Of a DNA stretch of 64,000 bases, positions 8,589 through 18,315 are shown one piece after another. The stretch covers positions 310,001 to 374,000 of the forward strand of contig NZ_WXYO01000006.1 in NCBI RefSeq assembly GCF_009901585.1. Reading direction: 5' to 3'. Position 1 is the stretch's first letter; each line of letters begins with the position of its first letter. The DNA is from Poritiphilus flavus (GTDB taxonomy: Bacteria > Bacteroidota > Bacteroidia > Flavobacteriales > Flavobacteriaceae). The translations under genes were made by a program, and so were the position numbers. The notes below the pieces were generated by a model that saw nothing but the letters and a program-made list of their open reading frames with translations, searched no databases and was not told the DNA's origin.

Positions 8589-11501
8589 TTGGATAAAAAT
8601 TATTTGAATAGCCTGGAAAGGGAGCTGGAGGGGACGTTACATAGTGATGAACTTAACAGGGCTTTGTATGCTACGGACGCTTCTGTATATCGCAAAATAC
8701 CATTGGCAGTCGCCTTTCCTAGATCTACCAGTGACATTCAGAAACTGGTCAAATTTGCTGCTACCCATAAGATCGGACTAATACCCCGTACGGCCGGTAC
8801 TTCTCTGGCAGGCCAATGTGTTGGTGAAGGTATTGTTGTGGATGTATCCAGGCATTTTACAGAAATCATCAGCCTGAACAAAGAATTAAAGCAGGTCACA
8901 CTTCAACCCGGAGTGGTCAGGGATGAGTTGAATGCCTATCTGCAGCCACATGGCCTTTTCTTTGGACCAAATACCTCCACTGCGAACCGATGTATGATAG
9001 GAGGTATGGTGGGAAATAATTCCAGTGGTACTACCTCCATTCAATACGGAGTAACCAGGGATAAGGTAGTAGGTCTGAAAACAGTGCTTTCCGATGGTTC
9101 TTTGGCTGAATTCCACTCAATGACCTCTGCGGAATACCTTGCGAAAAGCAAAGAAGATACGTTTGAAGGAAATATTTATAAGAGTTTGCATAAAGAGCTG
9201 TCTGATAGAGATATAAGAAAGGAAGTTATCGAAAAATTTCCTAAAGAAAGTATCCACAGGCGCAACACTGGCTACGCTGTTGACGAGTTGTTCAAAGCGG
9301 AAATATTCCACGGAGAAGAAGAACATATCAATCTGTGTAAACTACTTAGCGGGAGCGAGGGCACACTGGCTTTCACTACTGAGATCACTTTACAACTGGA
9401 TGAATTACCACCTCCAAAAGCGGCTATGGTGGTTACCCATTACAAATCCCTGGAGGACTGTCTTGAAGATGTTGCCCCTCTAATGAAACACGGGCTGCAT
9501 CTCTGCGAGATGATGGATAAGGTGATACTGGATTGCACGAAGAACAACCGGGAGCAACTAAAGAACCGGTTTTTTGTAGAGGGAGATCCTATGGCGCTGC
9601 TCATGTTAGAAGTAAAAGCCGAGGATGATGCAGGCCTTAATGCACAATTGGAGGCACTTTTGAGCACTATAAAGACTTCCGGAAAGAGTTATGCGCATCC
9701 GGTGCTTAAAGGAGCGGATATTGCAAAGGCCATAGCTTTAAGAAAAGCGGGTCTTGGCCTTTTGGGTAATATGGTAGGAGATCGAAAGGCTGTGGCCTGT
9801 ATTGAGGATACCGCTGTGGCAATTGAAGACCTGAGTGAATTCATAGGAGAGTTTACGGCCATTATGAAGGGTTATGGACAGGAAGCGGTGTATTACGCCC
9901 ATGCCGGGGCAGGGGAATTGCACTTGCGGCCAATCCTGGACCTTAAAAAGTCCGATGATGTCAAGCTATTCAGGGCCATCACTACTGATGTAGCTAAATT
10001 GACCAAAAAATACAAAGGTTCTTTCAGTGGAGAACACGGAGATGGTATAGTTCGGGCAGAATTCATTCCGCTTATGATAGGGGAGGCCAACTATGAATTA
10101 CTAAAAAGAGTAAAGAGCTGTTTTGACCCTCAGGGGGTTTTCAACCCCGGTAAGATCGTGGATCCATACCCTATGGATGCTTCACTGCGCTACGAAATTG
10201 ATCGTACGGAGCCGGAGATAAGCACCTTGCTGGATTTTTCGGATAGCCAGGGCATTTTAAGAGCTGCGGAAAAGTGTAACGGCAGTGGAGATTGCCGAAA
10301 ATCCCACGAAATGCAGGGCGCTATGTGCCCCAGTTATCACGCTACTAAGAATGAAAAGGATACGACCAGGGGAAGGGCAAACGCATTGAGGGAGTTCCTG
10401 ACGCAATCGGAAAAACCCAATCCTTTTAACCATGAAGAGCTTAAGGAAGTATTTGATCTATGCCTGAGTTGCAAGGCATGTTCAGGAGAATGCCCCAGTA
10501 ATGTAGATGTCGCTGCCCTAAAGGCGGAATTCCAGTATCAATACCAGGAAACCAATGGTTATTCGCTTAGAAATAAGCTATTCGCATACAATACCCGTCT
10601 AAACAGACTCGGGAGTAAAGTAGCCTGGCTTACCAATGCGGTATACTCTTCTCCTGTGCTTTCCGGGGCCCTTAAGAAAAGTGCTGGTGTTGCCCCTGCC
10701 AGAAGCTTTCCAAAAGTATCAAGTTTTAATTTTGATAGATATCTGCAAGAGCTTAAAGATCAGCATAATGTAAATGGAAAGAAAATAGTTCTTTATATAG
10801 ATGAGTTTACACGATACCTGGATGTGGAAATTGGCAAAGATGCTCTGGAATTATTGGTCAGATTGGGGTATGATGTGGAACTTTTTAAAGCGGAAAGCGG
10901 ACGTACGTATATCTCCAAAGGCTTTTTAAAACAGGCCAGAAAACTTGCAGCCAGGAATCTTGAGCAACTAAAGGCCTATTCAGAAAAAAACTGGCCGGTT
11001 GTGGGGATAGAACCTTCAGCTATTCTTTCTTTCCGGGATGAGTATCATCGATTTGGTTTTGACAAGAGCCTTACGGACCAGGTTGCCCGGAATAGCTATC
11101 TCCTGGAGGAGTTTTTATCGGATGAGATCACCTCAGGGCGAATCACATCAAAACAATTTACCAGGGAACACAAGACAGTAAAAATTCACGGGCACTGCCA
11201 TCAGAAGGCCCTGGCGAATCAAAAGGTCACTTTTGATGCATTGAATTTACCTGAGAATTATAAGGTTTCTATTATCAGCTCCGGTTGTTGCGGTATGGCA
11301 GGTTCTTTTGGTTACGAAAAGGAGCATTACCAGACCAGCATGCAGATCGGGGAGCTAAAGTTGTTCCCATCCGTCAGAAAGGCAAATGGAGATACCATTA
11401 TAGCTGCCAATGGAACCAGCTGCAGGCACCAGATCTTTGATGGGACGAAAAGGACGGCATTACATCCGGCAACAGTACTACTGCAAGCTTTACTCGTCTA
11501 A
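8589..11501 (+). CDS. FAD-linked oxidase / D-lactate dehydrogenase-like protein with 4Fe-4S and CCG domains
   Basis: The 970-residue fusion resembles the Dld/GlcD-GlcF type. Residues ~35-180 form an FAD_binding_4 (PCMH) domain with IPRTAGTSLAGQ; ~270-530 are the FAD-oxidase C domain, with GEHGDGIVR near 495. Residues ~560-650 carry two Fe-S cysteine clusters, including CLSCKACSGECP. The C-terminal ~330 residues are CCG-type, with HGHCHQKAL and SGCCGMAGSFG. It would oxidise a 2-hydroxy acid such as D-lactate or glycolate and pass electrons to the membrane quinone pool. The start is TTG at 8589: the conserved N-terminus begins here and no ATG is available. A TACTTTAG -7-like sequence precedes it closely. 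The 3' end overlaps the convergent gene by 12 bp. Confidence 0.88.
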   Translation: MDKNYLNSLERELEGTLHSDELNRALYATDASVYRKIPLAVAFPRSTSDIQKLVKFAATHKIGLIPRTAGTSLAGQCVGEGIVVDVSRHFTEIISLNKELKQVTLQPGVVRDELNAYLQPHGLFFGPNTSTANRCMIGGMVGNNSSGTTSIQYGVTRDKVVGLKTVLSDGSLAEFHSMTSAEYLAKSKEDTFEGNIYKSLHKELSDRDIRKEVIEKFPKESIHRRNTGYAVDELFKAEIFHGEEEHINLCKLLSGSEGTLAFTTEITLQLDELPPPKAAMVVTHYKSLEDCLEDVAPLMKHGLHLCEMMDKVILDCTKNNREQLKNRFFVEGDPMALLMLEVKAEDDAGLNAQLEALLSTIKTSGKSYAHPVLKGADIAKAIALRKAGLGLLGNMVGDRKAVACIEDTAVAIEDLSEFIGEFTAIMKGYGQEAVYYAHAGAGELHLRPILDLKKSDDVKLFRAITTDVAKLTKKYKGSFSGEHGDGIVRAEFIPLMIGEANYELLKRVKSCFDPQGVFNPGKIVDPYPMDASLRYEIDRTEPEISTLLDFSDSQGILRAAEKCNGSGDCRKSHEMQGAMCPSYHATKNEKDTTRGRANALREFLTQSEKPNPFNHEELKEVFDLCLSCKACSGECPSNVDVAALKAEFQYQYQETNGYSLRNKLFAYNTRLNRLGSKVAWLTNAVYSSPVLSGALKKSAGVAPARSFPKVSSFNFDRYLQELKDQHNVNGKKIVLYIDEFTRYLDVEIGKDALELLVRLGYDVELFKAESGRTYISKGFLKQARKLAARNLEQLKAYSEKNWPVVGIEPSAILSFRDEYHRFGFDKSLTDQVARNSYLLEEFLSDEITSGRITSKQFTREHKTVKIHGHCHQKALANQKVTFDALNLPENYKVSIISSGCCGMAGSFGYEKEHYQTSMQIGELKLFPSVRKANGDTIIAANGTSCRHQIFDGTKRTALHPATVLLQALLV

Positions 11502-12362
11502 GGACTCCCCGTCCTTTTCCTTCTTTTTTTTCTGTTGAGAGCGGAGATCTATAATAGAGGCGATGAGTTCATTCATATCCATGCTTTTAAGATCCTCGTC
11601 AACGTAGAATGGCGAGAGCTTGTCCTCATTGTACCTGTAGATTTTCCAGCGCTTAAAGGAATATTCAAGAGCTGTGAGGTTTTCTACCCAATCCCCGGAA
11701 TTCAGGTATAAGCATTTCCCGTGCTTATTTTCGTAATGCTCCTTTTTGGGTTTATGCACGTGGCCACAGATAACATAGTCGTAGTTGTTCTCCACGGCAA
11801 GGTCCGCCGCGGCCTTCTCAAAATTATTGACCCTTTTCACCGCGCTCTTCACCCCGTTCTTTATGCGTTTGGCCAGAGAGTATCGCTCTTTGCCGCGCAA
11901 ACGTAGCAACCAGTTTATAAAACGGTTAAGTAATATGAGTGCCCCATAGCCGTAGCTACCTAATTTGGCCAACCATTTAGCATGTCTTATGGATACATCG
12001 AAGACATCCCCGTGAAAGAACCAGGCCTTTTTACCGTCGAGCTCCAGGACCAGTTTATTTACCAGGTTAAAGTTGCCCACCTTCATATCCGCAAATTTGC
12101 GCAACATCTCGTCGTGGTTCCCGGTGATATAGAAAACTTCGGTGCCGCTGGAGGCCATTCCTATGATCTTCTTAAGCACTTGCAGGTGTGCAGGCGGGAA
12201 GTAGTGTTTGCTGAATTGCCAAATGTCCACAAAGTCCCCGTTAAGTATCAGTTTCCTGGGCTTAATACTATTGAGGTAAGCAATAAGTTCATCTGCATGG
12301 CAGCCGTAAGTGCCTAAATGCACATCAGAGATGACGGCTACCTCTAGTTTGCGTTTTTTCAA
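11490..12362 (-). CDS. UDP-2,3-diacylglucosamine diphosphatase-like metallophosphoesterase
   Basis: This 290-residue calcineurin-like phosphoesterase has all five motif blocks: ISDVHLGTYG (D, H), LNGDFVDIW (GD), ITGNHDEM (GNHD), FHGDVFD and ICGHVHKP (GHxH). These match the LpxH-like proteins that cleave UDP-2,3-diacylglucosamine in lipid A synthesis. The C-terminal ~25 residues are lysine/glutamate-rich. Translation starts at TTG 12362 (MKKRKLEVAVISDVHLG), since the conserved N-terminus begins there. The assignment to LpxH rather than another phosphoesterase is by family resemblance. Confidence 0.75.
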   Translation of the reverse strand: MKKRKLEVAVISDVHLGTYGCHADELIAYLNSIKPRKLILNGDFVDIWQFSKHYFPPAHLQVLKKIIGMASSGTEVFYITGNHDEMLRKFADMKVGNFNLVNKLVLELDGKKAWFFHGDVFDVSIRHAKWLAKLGSYGYGALILLNRFINWLLRLRGKERYSLAKRIKNGVKSAVKRVNNFEKAAADLAVENNYDYVICGHVHKPKKEHYENKHGKCLYLNSGDWVENLTALEYSFKRWKIYRYNEDKLSPFYVDEDLKSMDMNELIASIIDLRSQQKKKKEKDGESLDE

Positions 12363-12511
12363 TTCACATACAGGTTAGATTCTTAAGGACAAAATTAAAC
12401 CCATAGGTATAATTAATATTCAATTTCATATCAAGGATTCATAATCCTCAGGTTAACTTTAAATTAAGTGAATAACAGTAGTGTTAAGCGAATATTAAGC
12501 GAAGCGACTAC

Positions 12512-12542
12512 TTGGCGGAGAGCTATTTAACATTTACCTTTG
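12512..12542 (+). promoter_or_regulatory. promoter of aroC (TTG-N20-TACCTTTG)
   Basis: TTG at 12512-12514 and TACCTTTG at 12535-12542 fit the Bacteroidota -33/-7 pattern with a 20-bp spacer. The predicted start is near 12549, leaving a leader of about 130 nt before the aroC ATG. This is the only recognisable element in the 320-bp gap between 12362 and 12683. I could not see a named riboswitch in the leader. Confidence 0.55.
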
Positions 12543-12682
12543 GCGTCAAAACAGCAAGTAGAGCAATATAACGCTACTGTTTGAAGTACATAGCCGGGTG
12601 ATTTTTCGTACAGCGCGTCGCCTGAAGTTCAACCTTAAGAGATCTGTAAGCTATTTAGGACTCTAAACCACAAAAGCATCAT

Positions 12683-13747
12683 ATGGCTGGGAACAGTTTC
12701 GGAAACCTATTTAAACTTTCCACCTTCGGAGAATCACATGGACCCGCCATCGGCGGAATTATTGAAGGGTGCCCGGCTGGTATATCCTTGAATATGGAAG
12801 CCATACAGGCAGAAATGGACCGCCGGAAGCCTGGACAATCCGCTATTGTCACCCAGCGCAAGGAGCCGGATACCGTTGAATTCTATTCCGGTATCTTTGA
12901 GGGAAAAACCACAGGAACCCCAATTGGTTTTGTCATTCACAATACCAATCAGAAATCCAGGGACTACAGTCATATCAAAGATTCTTACCGTCCTTCGCAT
13001 GCGGACTATGTGTACGACCAGAAGTACGGTTTCAGGGACTACCGAGGTGGTGGCCGAAGTTCGGCCAGGGAGACCGCTAGCCGGGTAGTAGGCGGAGCTA
13101 TTGCAAAGCAGTTGCTCGAAGGCATCTCCATTAACGCCTTTGTTTCCCAGGTCGGAACCCTTAAGCTTGAAAAAGACTTTAACGAACTGGACCTGACAAA
13201 AACAGAGTCAAACCCCGTTCGTTGCCCTGATCCGGATACCGCTGCTAGAATGGAAGATTATATCAAATCCGTACGTAAGGAGGGCGATACCATTGGCGGA
13301 GTGATCAGTTGTGTGATCCGGAATACTCCTGTGGGTCTTGGCGAACCGGTATTTGACAAACTACATGCCCAATTAGGTAAGGCCATGCTTTCCATCAACG
13401 CGGTAAAAGGATTTGAATACGGCAGCGGCTTTAAAGGGGTGTCTATGAAAGGAAGTGAGCACAACGACCTATTCAATTCGGACGGCAGTACAAAGACCAA
13501 TCACAGTGGGGGAGTACAGGGTGGTATCAGCAATGGTATGGATATTTATTTCAATGTGGCTTTCAAACCTGTGGCTACCATTATCCAGGCTTATGAGACT
13601 ATTGATAAGGAAGGTAACGCGGTCCAGGCTCAGGGCAAGGGCAGACATGATCCATGTGTTGTTCCACGAGCGGTACCCATAGTTGAAGCTATGGCAGCCC
13701 TGGTTCTTGCCGACTTTGTTTTGCTCAACCGTATCAGCAAATTATAG
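12683..13747 (+). CDS. aroC: chorismate synthase
   Basis: The 354-residue enzyme converts 5-enolpyruvylshikimate-3-phosphate to chorismate using reduced FMN, the last step of the shikimate pathway. The three family signatures are visible: [18 protein letters not shown] at the N-terminus, the central [15 protein letters not shown], and the C-terminal [17 protein letters not shown]. Length is normal. The ATG at 12683 gives [20 protein letters not shown], the usual beginning. It is followed after 65 bp by a symporter gene on the same strand. Confidence 0.97.
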   Translation: MAGNSFGNLFKLSTFGESHGPAIGGIIEGCPAGISLNMEAIQAEMDRRKPGQSAIVTQRKEPDTVEFYSGIFEGKTTGTPIGFVIHNTNQKSRDYSHIKDSYRPSHADYVYDQKYGFRDYRGGGRSSARETASRVVGGAIAKQLLEGISINAFVSQVGTLKLEKDFNELDLTKTESNPVRCPDPDTAARMEDYIKSVRKEGDTIGGVISCVIRNTPVGLGEPVFDKLHAQLGKAMLSINAVKGFEYGSGFKGVSMKGSEHNDLFNSDGSTKTNHSGGVQGGISNGMDIYFNVAFKPVATIIQAYETIDKEGNAVQAQGKGRHDPCVVPRAVPIVEAMAALVLADFVLLNRISKL

Positions 13748-13812
13748 AGGTGCTTTTTTAGGGCGTTTCCGTCCAAAATAGTATCTTACCCGCCTAAATC
13801 AAACTTCATTTT

Positions 13813-15138
13813 ATGCGGAAACTAGAGTTGCATTGGCAAATTCTAATTGGGATGGTCTTGGGTCTTGTTTTTGGATTCGTAATGACCTACCCGGAATGGG
13901 GCCCGGGATTTGTCAAGGACTGGATAAGTCCGTTTGGAACCATTTTTATTAAGCTTCTTAAGCTCATTGCCATTCCACTTATCCTTGCCTCACTGATTAA
14001 AGGTATTTCCGATCTCAAGGACATTTCAAAATTCAGGAATATCGGACTGCGGACCATCGGTATTTATGTGACCACCACTATGGTGGCTATTATTTTGGGC
14101 CTTTTACTGGTCAATATTCTTCGTCCGGGAGATGGTATTTCCGAAGAAACCATTACCAAGCTTACGGACACCTATGCTGCCGATAGCGGGGTGGTTTCCA
14201 AACTGGAGGAGGCCAGCAGACAGAAAGAAATGGGGCCTTTACAGTTTTTGGAGGATATGGTTCCTGAAAATGCAGTTGCGGCCATGGGTGATAACCGCCT
14301 TATGTTGCAGGTGATCTTTTTCACGATTTTCCTGGGGATCTCATTGCTGCTTGTTGGAGAGGAAACGGCCAGACCGCTTAAGAATTTTTTCGACTCCCTG
14401 AATGATGTAGTTTTAAAAATGGTAGACCTGATCATGCTCATCGCTCCGGTAGCGGTGTTTGCCCTTCTGGCCAATGTTGTAGTGTCTTCCAGCGATCCGG
14501 AGATACTGCTTGCCTTGCTAAAGTATTCGGGTGTTGTGATCCTTGGACTCTTGCTAATGGTGGTCTTTTATTCCCTGCTGGTTTCCACACTGGCGCGCAA
14601 GAACCCCTTTTGGTTCCTGAGGCAGCTTAGTCCGGCGCAACTCCTGGCATTCTCCACGAGTTCCAGCGCGGCAACCTTGCCAGTTACCATGGAAAGAGTA
14701 GAGGAGCACATTGGGGTAGATAAGGAAGTTTCCAGTTTTGTGCTTCCCGTAGGGGCTACGATAAACATGGATGGTACAAGCCTGTATCAGGGTGTTGCCG
14801 CTGTATTTATTTCACAGGCGCTCAGCTTTGAGCTACCACTTTCTGCTCAGCTTACCATTGTTTTGACGGCCTTATTAGCTTCCATCGGAACAGCGGCGGT
14901 GCCTGGAGCCGGAATGGTGATGCTGGTGATCGTCCTGGAGTCCGTGGGCTTTCCGGCAGACAAATACGCTATAGGTTTAGCGCTTATTTTTGCGGTAGAC
15001 CGACCTCTTGATATGTTTAGAACTGTAATCAATATTACAGGAGATGCAACTGTGTCCACAGTGGTTGCCAAATCTGTAGGTAAGTTGGGAAAACCTCACG
15101 TACGGCATTGGGACGACCACTACGACGAAGTAAAGTAA
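13813..15138 (+). CDS. dicarboxylate/glutamate:cation symporter (DAACS family)
   Basis: The 441-residue inner-membrane transporter is of the GltP/GltT/DctA fold. It has eight or so hydrophobic segments, the serine-rich hairpin FSTSSSAATLPVT near residue 278, the NMDGTSLYQGVAAVF motif in TM7 and the VDRPLDMFRTVINITGD motif in TM8 that binds the substrate carboxylate. The expected function is Na+- or H+-coupled uptake of glutamate, aspartate or C4-dicarboxylates. The next gene starts 19 bp downstream, so it may be read into the ATP-grasp operon. Confidence 0.92.
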   Translation: MRKLELHWQILIGMVLGLVFGFVMTYPEWGPGFVKDWISPFGTIFIKLLKLIAIPLILASLIKGISDLKDISKFRNIGLRTIGIYVTTTMVAIILGLLLVNILRPGDGISEETITKLTDTYAADSGVVSKLEEASRQKEMGPLQFLEDMVPENAVAAMGDNRLMLQVIFFTIFLGISLLLVGEETARPLKNFFDSLNDVVLKMVDLIMLIAPVAVFALLANVVVSSSDPEILLALLKYSGVVILGLLLMVVFYSLLVSTLARKNPFWFLRQLSPAQLLAFSTSSSAATLPVTMERVEEHIGVDKEVSSFVLPVGATINMDGTSLYQGVAAVFISQALSFELPLSAQLTIVLTALLASIGTAAVPGAGMVMLVIVLESVGFPADKYAIGLALIFAVDRPLDMFRTVINITGDATVSTVVAKSVGKLGKPHVRHWDDHYDEVK

Positions 15139-15157
15139 ACTTTTAAAAATCTAAGCC

Positions 15158-16189
15158 ATGAACATTTGTTTTTTAATGTATCCCTGGGAAGATATCGACC
15201 CGGAAAACGACACCAGTTTAGCATTGATTCACGAATGTGTTAAACGCAACCACGGTGTAGCGATCTGTACGCCTGCAAACCTGACGATCAGAAATAGTGT
15301 GACCAACGCTTTCTGTACGGTGATCAACAGGATGGAAAAAGTTCCGGCCAACCTGAAAACATTTTACAAAAACGCTTCAATCAGGGAGGAGATGCTGCCG
15401 CTGGCTGGTTTCGATGTGATCTTTATGAGGGCAAATCCGCCTTTGGATCCGATCATGCTGAATTTCCTGGATTCGGTTAAGGACGATGTATTTATAGTGA
15501 ATTCCCTTCAGGGCTTAAGGGAGGCCAACAACAAATTGTATACCGCTGCCTTTGGGGATTCCCACAATAATATCATACCGGTAACACATGTTTCCAAGAA
15601 TAAGAATTACCTGATTCGGCAGATCAAAGAATCTGCAGCTGAAAAAATGATCCTTAAACCGCTGAATGGTTTTGGAGGTTCCGGAGTGATACTGATCGAG
15701 AAGTCTGCAATGTCCAATATCAAATCACTTTTGGATTTTTATGTAACGAATTCTGATGGTAGTTCCAACTATGTCATCTTACAGGAATATATAGAAGGTG
15801 CAGACCAGGGAGATGTACGTATATTGATCCTCAACGGCGAACCGATCGGAGCCATGAGACGTGTTCCAGGTTCCGATGATCACCGCTCAAACGTATCCGC
15901 AGGAGGTTCGGTAGCCAAGCACACCCTTACCAAGCAGGAAAAGGCCCTTTGCAAGCAGATTGGGCCAAAACTGGTTAAGGACGGTCTGTATTTCGTGGGG
16001 ATCGATGTGATTGGGGGAAAACTGGTGGAAGTCAATGTAATGTCACCGGGCGGGATCACCTATATGAACAAGGTGTACAAGACCAAGATCCAATGTAAGG
16101 TTATCGACTTTATTGAAAGTAAGGTCATAGACAAGCTCAAGGCTTTCGACAGGAGGTCTCGTCTGCGTAATGAGGTAGAGAATGCTTAG
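15158..16189 (+). CDS. glutathione synthetase-like ATP-grasp ligase
   Basis: The 343-residue protein is related to GshB. The N-terminus MNICFLMYPWEDIDPENDTS corresponds to the GshB N-domain; the ATP-grasp has MILKPLNGFGGSGVILIEK near residue 165, the LQEYIEGADQGDVRIL strand and the metal-binding EVNVMSPGG near 290. It would ligate an amino acid to a carboxylate via an acyl-phosphate. Because its partners are an N-formylglutamate amidohydrolase-like protein and a DUF1704 protein, and no gamma-glutamylcysteine ligase is nearby, the real substrate may be another small peptide. It overlaps the next gene by 8 bp. Confidence 0.8.
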   Translation: MNICFLMYPWEDIDPENDTSLALIHECVKRNHGVAICTPANLTIRNSVTNAFCTVINRMEKVPANLKTFYKNASIREEMLPLAGFDVIFMRANPPLDPIMLNFLDSVKDDVFIVNSLQGLREANNKLYTAAFGDSHNNIIPVTHVSKNKNYLIRQIKESAAEKMILKPLNGFGGSGVILIEKSAMSNIKSLLDFYVTNSDGSSNYVILQEYIEGADQGDVRILILNGEPIGAMRRVPGSDDHRSNVSAGGSVAKHTLTKQEKALCKQIGPKLVKDGLYFVGIDVIGGKLVEVNVMSPGGITYMNKVYKTKIQCKVIDFIESKVIDKLKAFDRRSRLRNEVENA

Positions 16190-17006
16190 GTTACCAATTG
16201 AACGCATCATTTCCAACATAGCCGCGGAGATCCCATTTGAAGCTGTTTCCGAGGATTACTCCTTTACGCTTAAAATATCACATTACGCACCCTATGTTTG
16301 CGGTGCAGTGCATGACGGCCATCAGTTCAGAAAATCGCTTTGGGAAAACTGCCTGCATACGGAATACGATCGATGGTACGAGGAAGATCCCTGTACCAGG
16401 CAGATGGTGCAATCGCACCCTATAGTGATTGCAGGATGTGACAGCCGCTTTGAATACGATCTCAACAGAGCTCCGGATGGAGCGGTCTATTCGGATGCCT
16501 GGGGCAAGCAACTTTGGCGTGAACCCCTTTCCGCTGAAGAATATGATCATAGTCTCGCCAAACATGGGGCATTCTACGAGGTGGTTCATGCGCTCATCGC
16601 AAAAATTGAAGAGAAGTATGGCAAAGCTCTGGTGTTCGATATGCACAGCTACAACTGGAAACGCTGGGATAGGGAGGTGCCGACCTGGAATCTTGGTACG
16701 GCCAATATCGACAATCAGCGGTTTGGGGCACTGGCAGCTTCCTGGAGTCGCAAACTGGGTAGTATGGACCTTCCTAACGGCATAAAAAGCACTTCTAAGA
16801 TCAATGATACCTTTCAGGGTAATGGTTTCTTTTTAAAATATATCAGCACCAGCTTTGAAAATACCCTGGTGCTCGCCACCGAAATAGCCAAAGTCTATTG
16901 CGATGAATACAGCGGGATAATTTATCCGGAGGTAGTACGTTCAGTAGAAGCGCAATTGACAGAATTAATACCTTTGCAGCTAAAGGAATTTGAGCAGAGC
17001 TTATGA
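16182..17006 (+). CDS. N-formylglutamate amidohydrolase family protein
   Basis: The 274-residue protein of the HutG/N-formylglutamate amidohydrolase superfamily contains the family blocks AVHDGHQF, IAGCDSRFEYDLNRAP and LVFDMHSYN, which supply zinc ligands and carboxylate binding. Length is normal. It overlaps its upstream neighbour by 8 bp and its downstream neighbour by the ATGA tetranucleotide, so the three are translationally coupled. No histidine-degradation genes are nearby, so classical HutG function is unlikely; hydrolysis of an amide in a peptide product of the ATP-grasp enzyme is an inference. Confidence 0.78.
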   Translation: MLRLPIERIISNIAAEIPFEAVSEDYSFTLKISHYAPYVCGAVHDGHQFRKSLWENCLHTEYDRWYEEDPCTRQMVQSHPIVIAGCDSRFEYDLNRAPDGAVYSDAWGKQLWREPLSAEEYDHSLAKHGAFYEVVHALIAKIEEKYGKALVFDMHSYNWKRWDREVPTWNLGTANIDNQRFGALAASWSRKLGSMDLPNGIKSTSKINDTFQGNGFFLKYISTSFENTLVLATEIAKVYCDEYSGIIYPEVVRSVEAQLTELIPLQLKEFEQSL

Positions 17007-18175
17007 TCAACGAGAAGGAGCAGACGGAATTGAGAGCTGCCTATTCAGATATTTTTGAAATAGACGCTAACCTGGACAGGTTGGTAAAGCGGATAGAACT
17101 ACTCAGTTATGTCAATCCGTTGAACATTGAGAAAGAGAAGCATCGCTTCTTCGCTTCCAAATACACGGAAACCCCTAAATTTAAATACCCCAAGCTAAAA
17201 TTCGACCCCTATAAGATCCACAGGCTGTTCTTCTCTCAAAGGCTTGAGCGAATACAGGATGACCACATCCGGCAGTTGTACCAGGAAATTATCTACTATT
17301 ACGCCAATATGGTGCAGTGTATTGAAACCATAGGCAGTAAAAAGGATTTTTACTACAATTCACTTCGCGTTTACGGAACGCCCACGGAAAAGGATGTACA
17401 AAATGCCAAGTACATTTTGCATTACGAGGATGAACAGGGGAACGGGGATATGGAGAAGGTTTTTAGCCCTGAAGAAGCCAAGGCATATTTTGAGGACTTT
17501 GCACAGCAATACGACTTTCCGCTTAATATTCGCTTTTCCACAAATATCGCGGCCGATGCGATGGTGAGTAATATTTCGCAAACACTTTTGATCAAGCGGA
17601 ATACGCTTTTCAGCAAAAATCAACTTTTAACTCTTGCCAACCACGAGATCGGGGTCCACCTGGTGACAACCTTTAACGGGATGCTACAGCCCCTTAAGAT
17701 CTTTTACAATGGATTTCCCAAAAATGTCGAGACCCAGGAAGGGCTTTCAGTATTTAGCGAGTACATGAGTGGCGCCCTTACTATAAAAAGACTAAGAGAG
17801 CTGGCTTACAGGGTTTTAGCAGCGGATAGTTTAATAAAAGGATACAGCTTTGCTGATACTTTTGACCTCATTCATAATCAATATAAATTGAACCGGAACG
17901 AGGCTTTCGGAATTACCTTGAGAGCCCACCGAGGGGGCGGCTTTACCAAGGACAGATTGTACCTTAGCGGTCTGCGAAAGATATACGACAGATATACCAA
18001 AGGGCAATCAATGGATCTTTTGCTTACAGGCAAAGTGACCCTGGAATACGAAGACAGTATTAAATATCTTCAGGGCCTGGGACTTGCAGAGAGCATCACG
18101 CATCGCAACAATGCCTATCTCAAGAAAACCAGGGAGAATCAAACCCTGGATTTCATCCTCAACAACCTCAAATAA
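17003..18175 (+). CDS. QEGLA-motif (DUF1704) family protein, putative zinc carboxypeptidase fold
   Basis: The 390-residue member of the DUF1704 family is often annotated as 'flavohemoglobin expression-modulating QEGLA motif protein'. The naming motif appears as ETQEGLSVFSEYM near residue 250. A metal-binding HExxxH pattern is present as NHEIGVHLV near residue 213, and RAHRGGGFTKDRLY follows near 310. Eukaryotic members of this family (MATCAP) are zinc carboxypeptidases that remove the C-terminal tyrosine of alpha-tubulin, so a peptidase role is likely here too. It is the last gene of the ATP-grasp operon (ATGA overlap with the gene before). Confidence 0.82.
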   Translation: MINEKEQTELRAAYSDIFEIDANLDRLVKRIELLSYVNPLNIEKEKHRFFASKYTETPKFKYPKLKFDPYKIHRLFFSQRLERIQDDHIRQLYQEIIYYYANMVQCIETIGSKKDFYYNSLRVYGTPTEKDVQNAKYILHYEDEQGNGDMEKVFSPEEAKAYFEDFAQQYDFPLNIRFSTNIAADAMVSNISQTLLIKRNTLFSKNQLLTLANHEIGVHLVTTFNGMLQPLKIFYNGFPKNVETQEGLSVFSEYMSGALTIKRLRELAYRVLAADSLIKGYSFADTFDLIHNQYKLNRNEAFGITLRAHRGGGFTKDRLYLSGLRKIYDRYTKGQSMDLLLTGKVTLEYEDSIKYLQGLGLAESITHRNNAYLKKTRENQTLDFILNNLK

Positions 18176-18220
18176 TCGCTTCTCCGGCGGTTATGTATAA
18201 TTTAATTCTTATAAAGCACT

Positions 18221-18245
18221 CGAACTGACGGGTACACCCAGTTCG
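18221..18245. terminator. imperfect hairpin between convergent genes
   Basis: CGAACT...AGTTCG arms enclose an inner GGG-TACA-CCC stem, with a 3-nt bulge, in the 140-bp spacer between the DUF1704 gene and the convergent secreted protein gene. There is no T-run on either side, so rho-independent termination is not certain. Confidence 0.35.
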
Positions 18246-18315
18246 GACCCTGCCAATTCGAGCGTTTAGGAAGCTCCCCAAACCCTTAGGTTTTGGAAGT
18301 TATCAGGGAAACTAC

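Noticed and set aside
12543-12682. riboswitch or attenuator in the aroC leader
   Set aside because: Only weak 5-bp complementarity (AGTAG/CTACT near 12558-12577) is visible, with no known aromatic-responsive fold.
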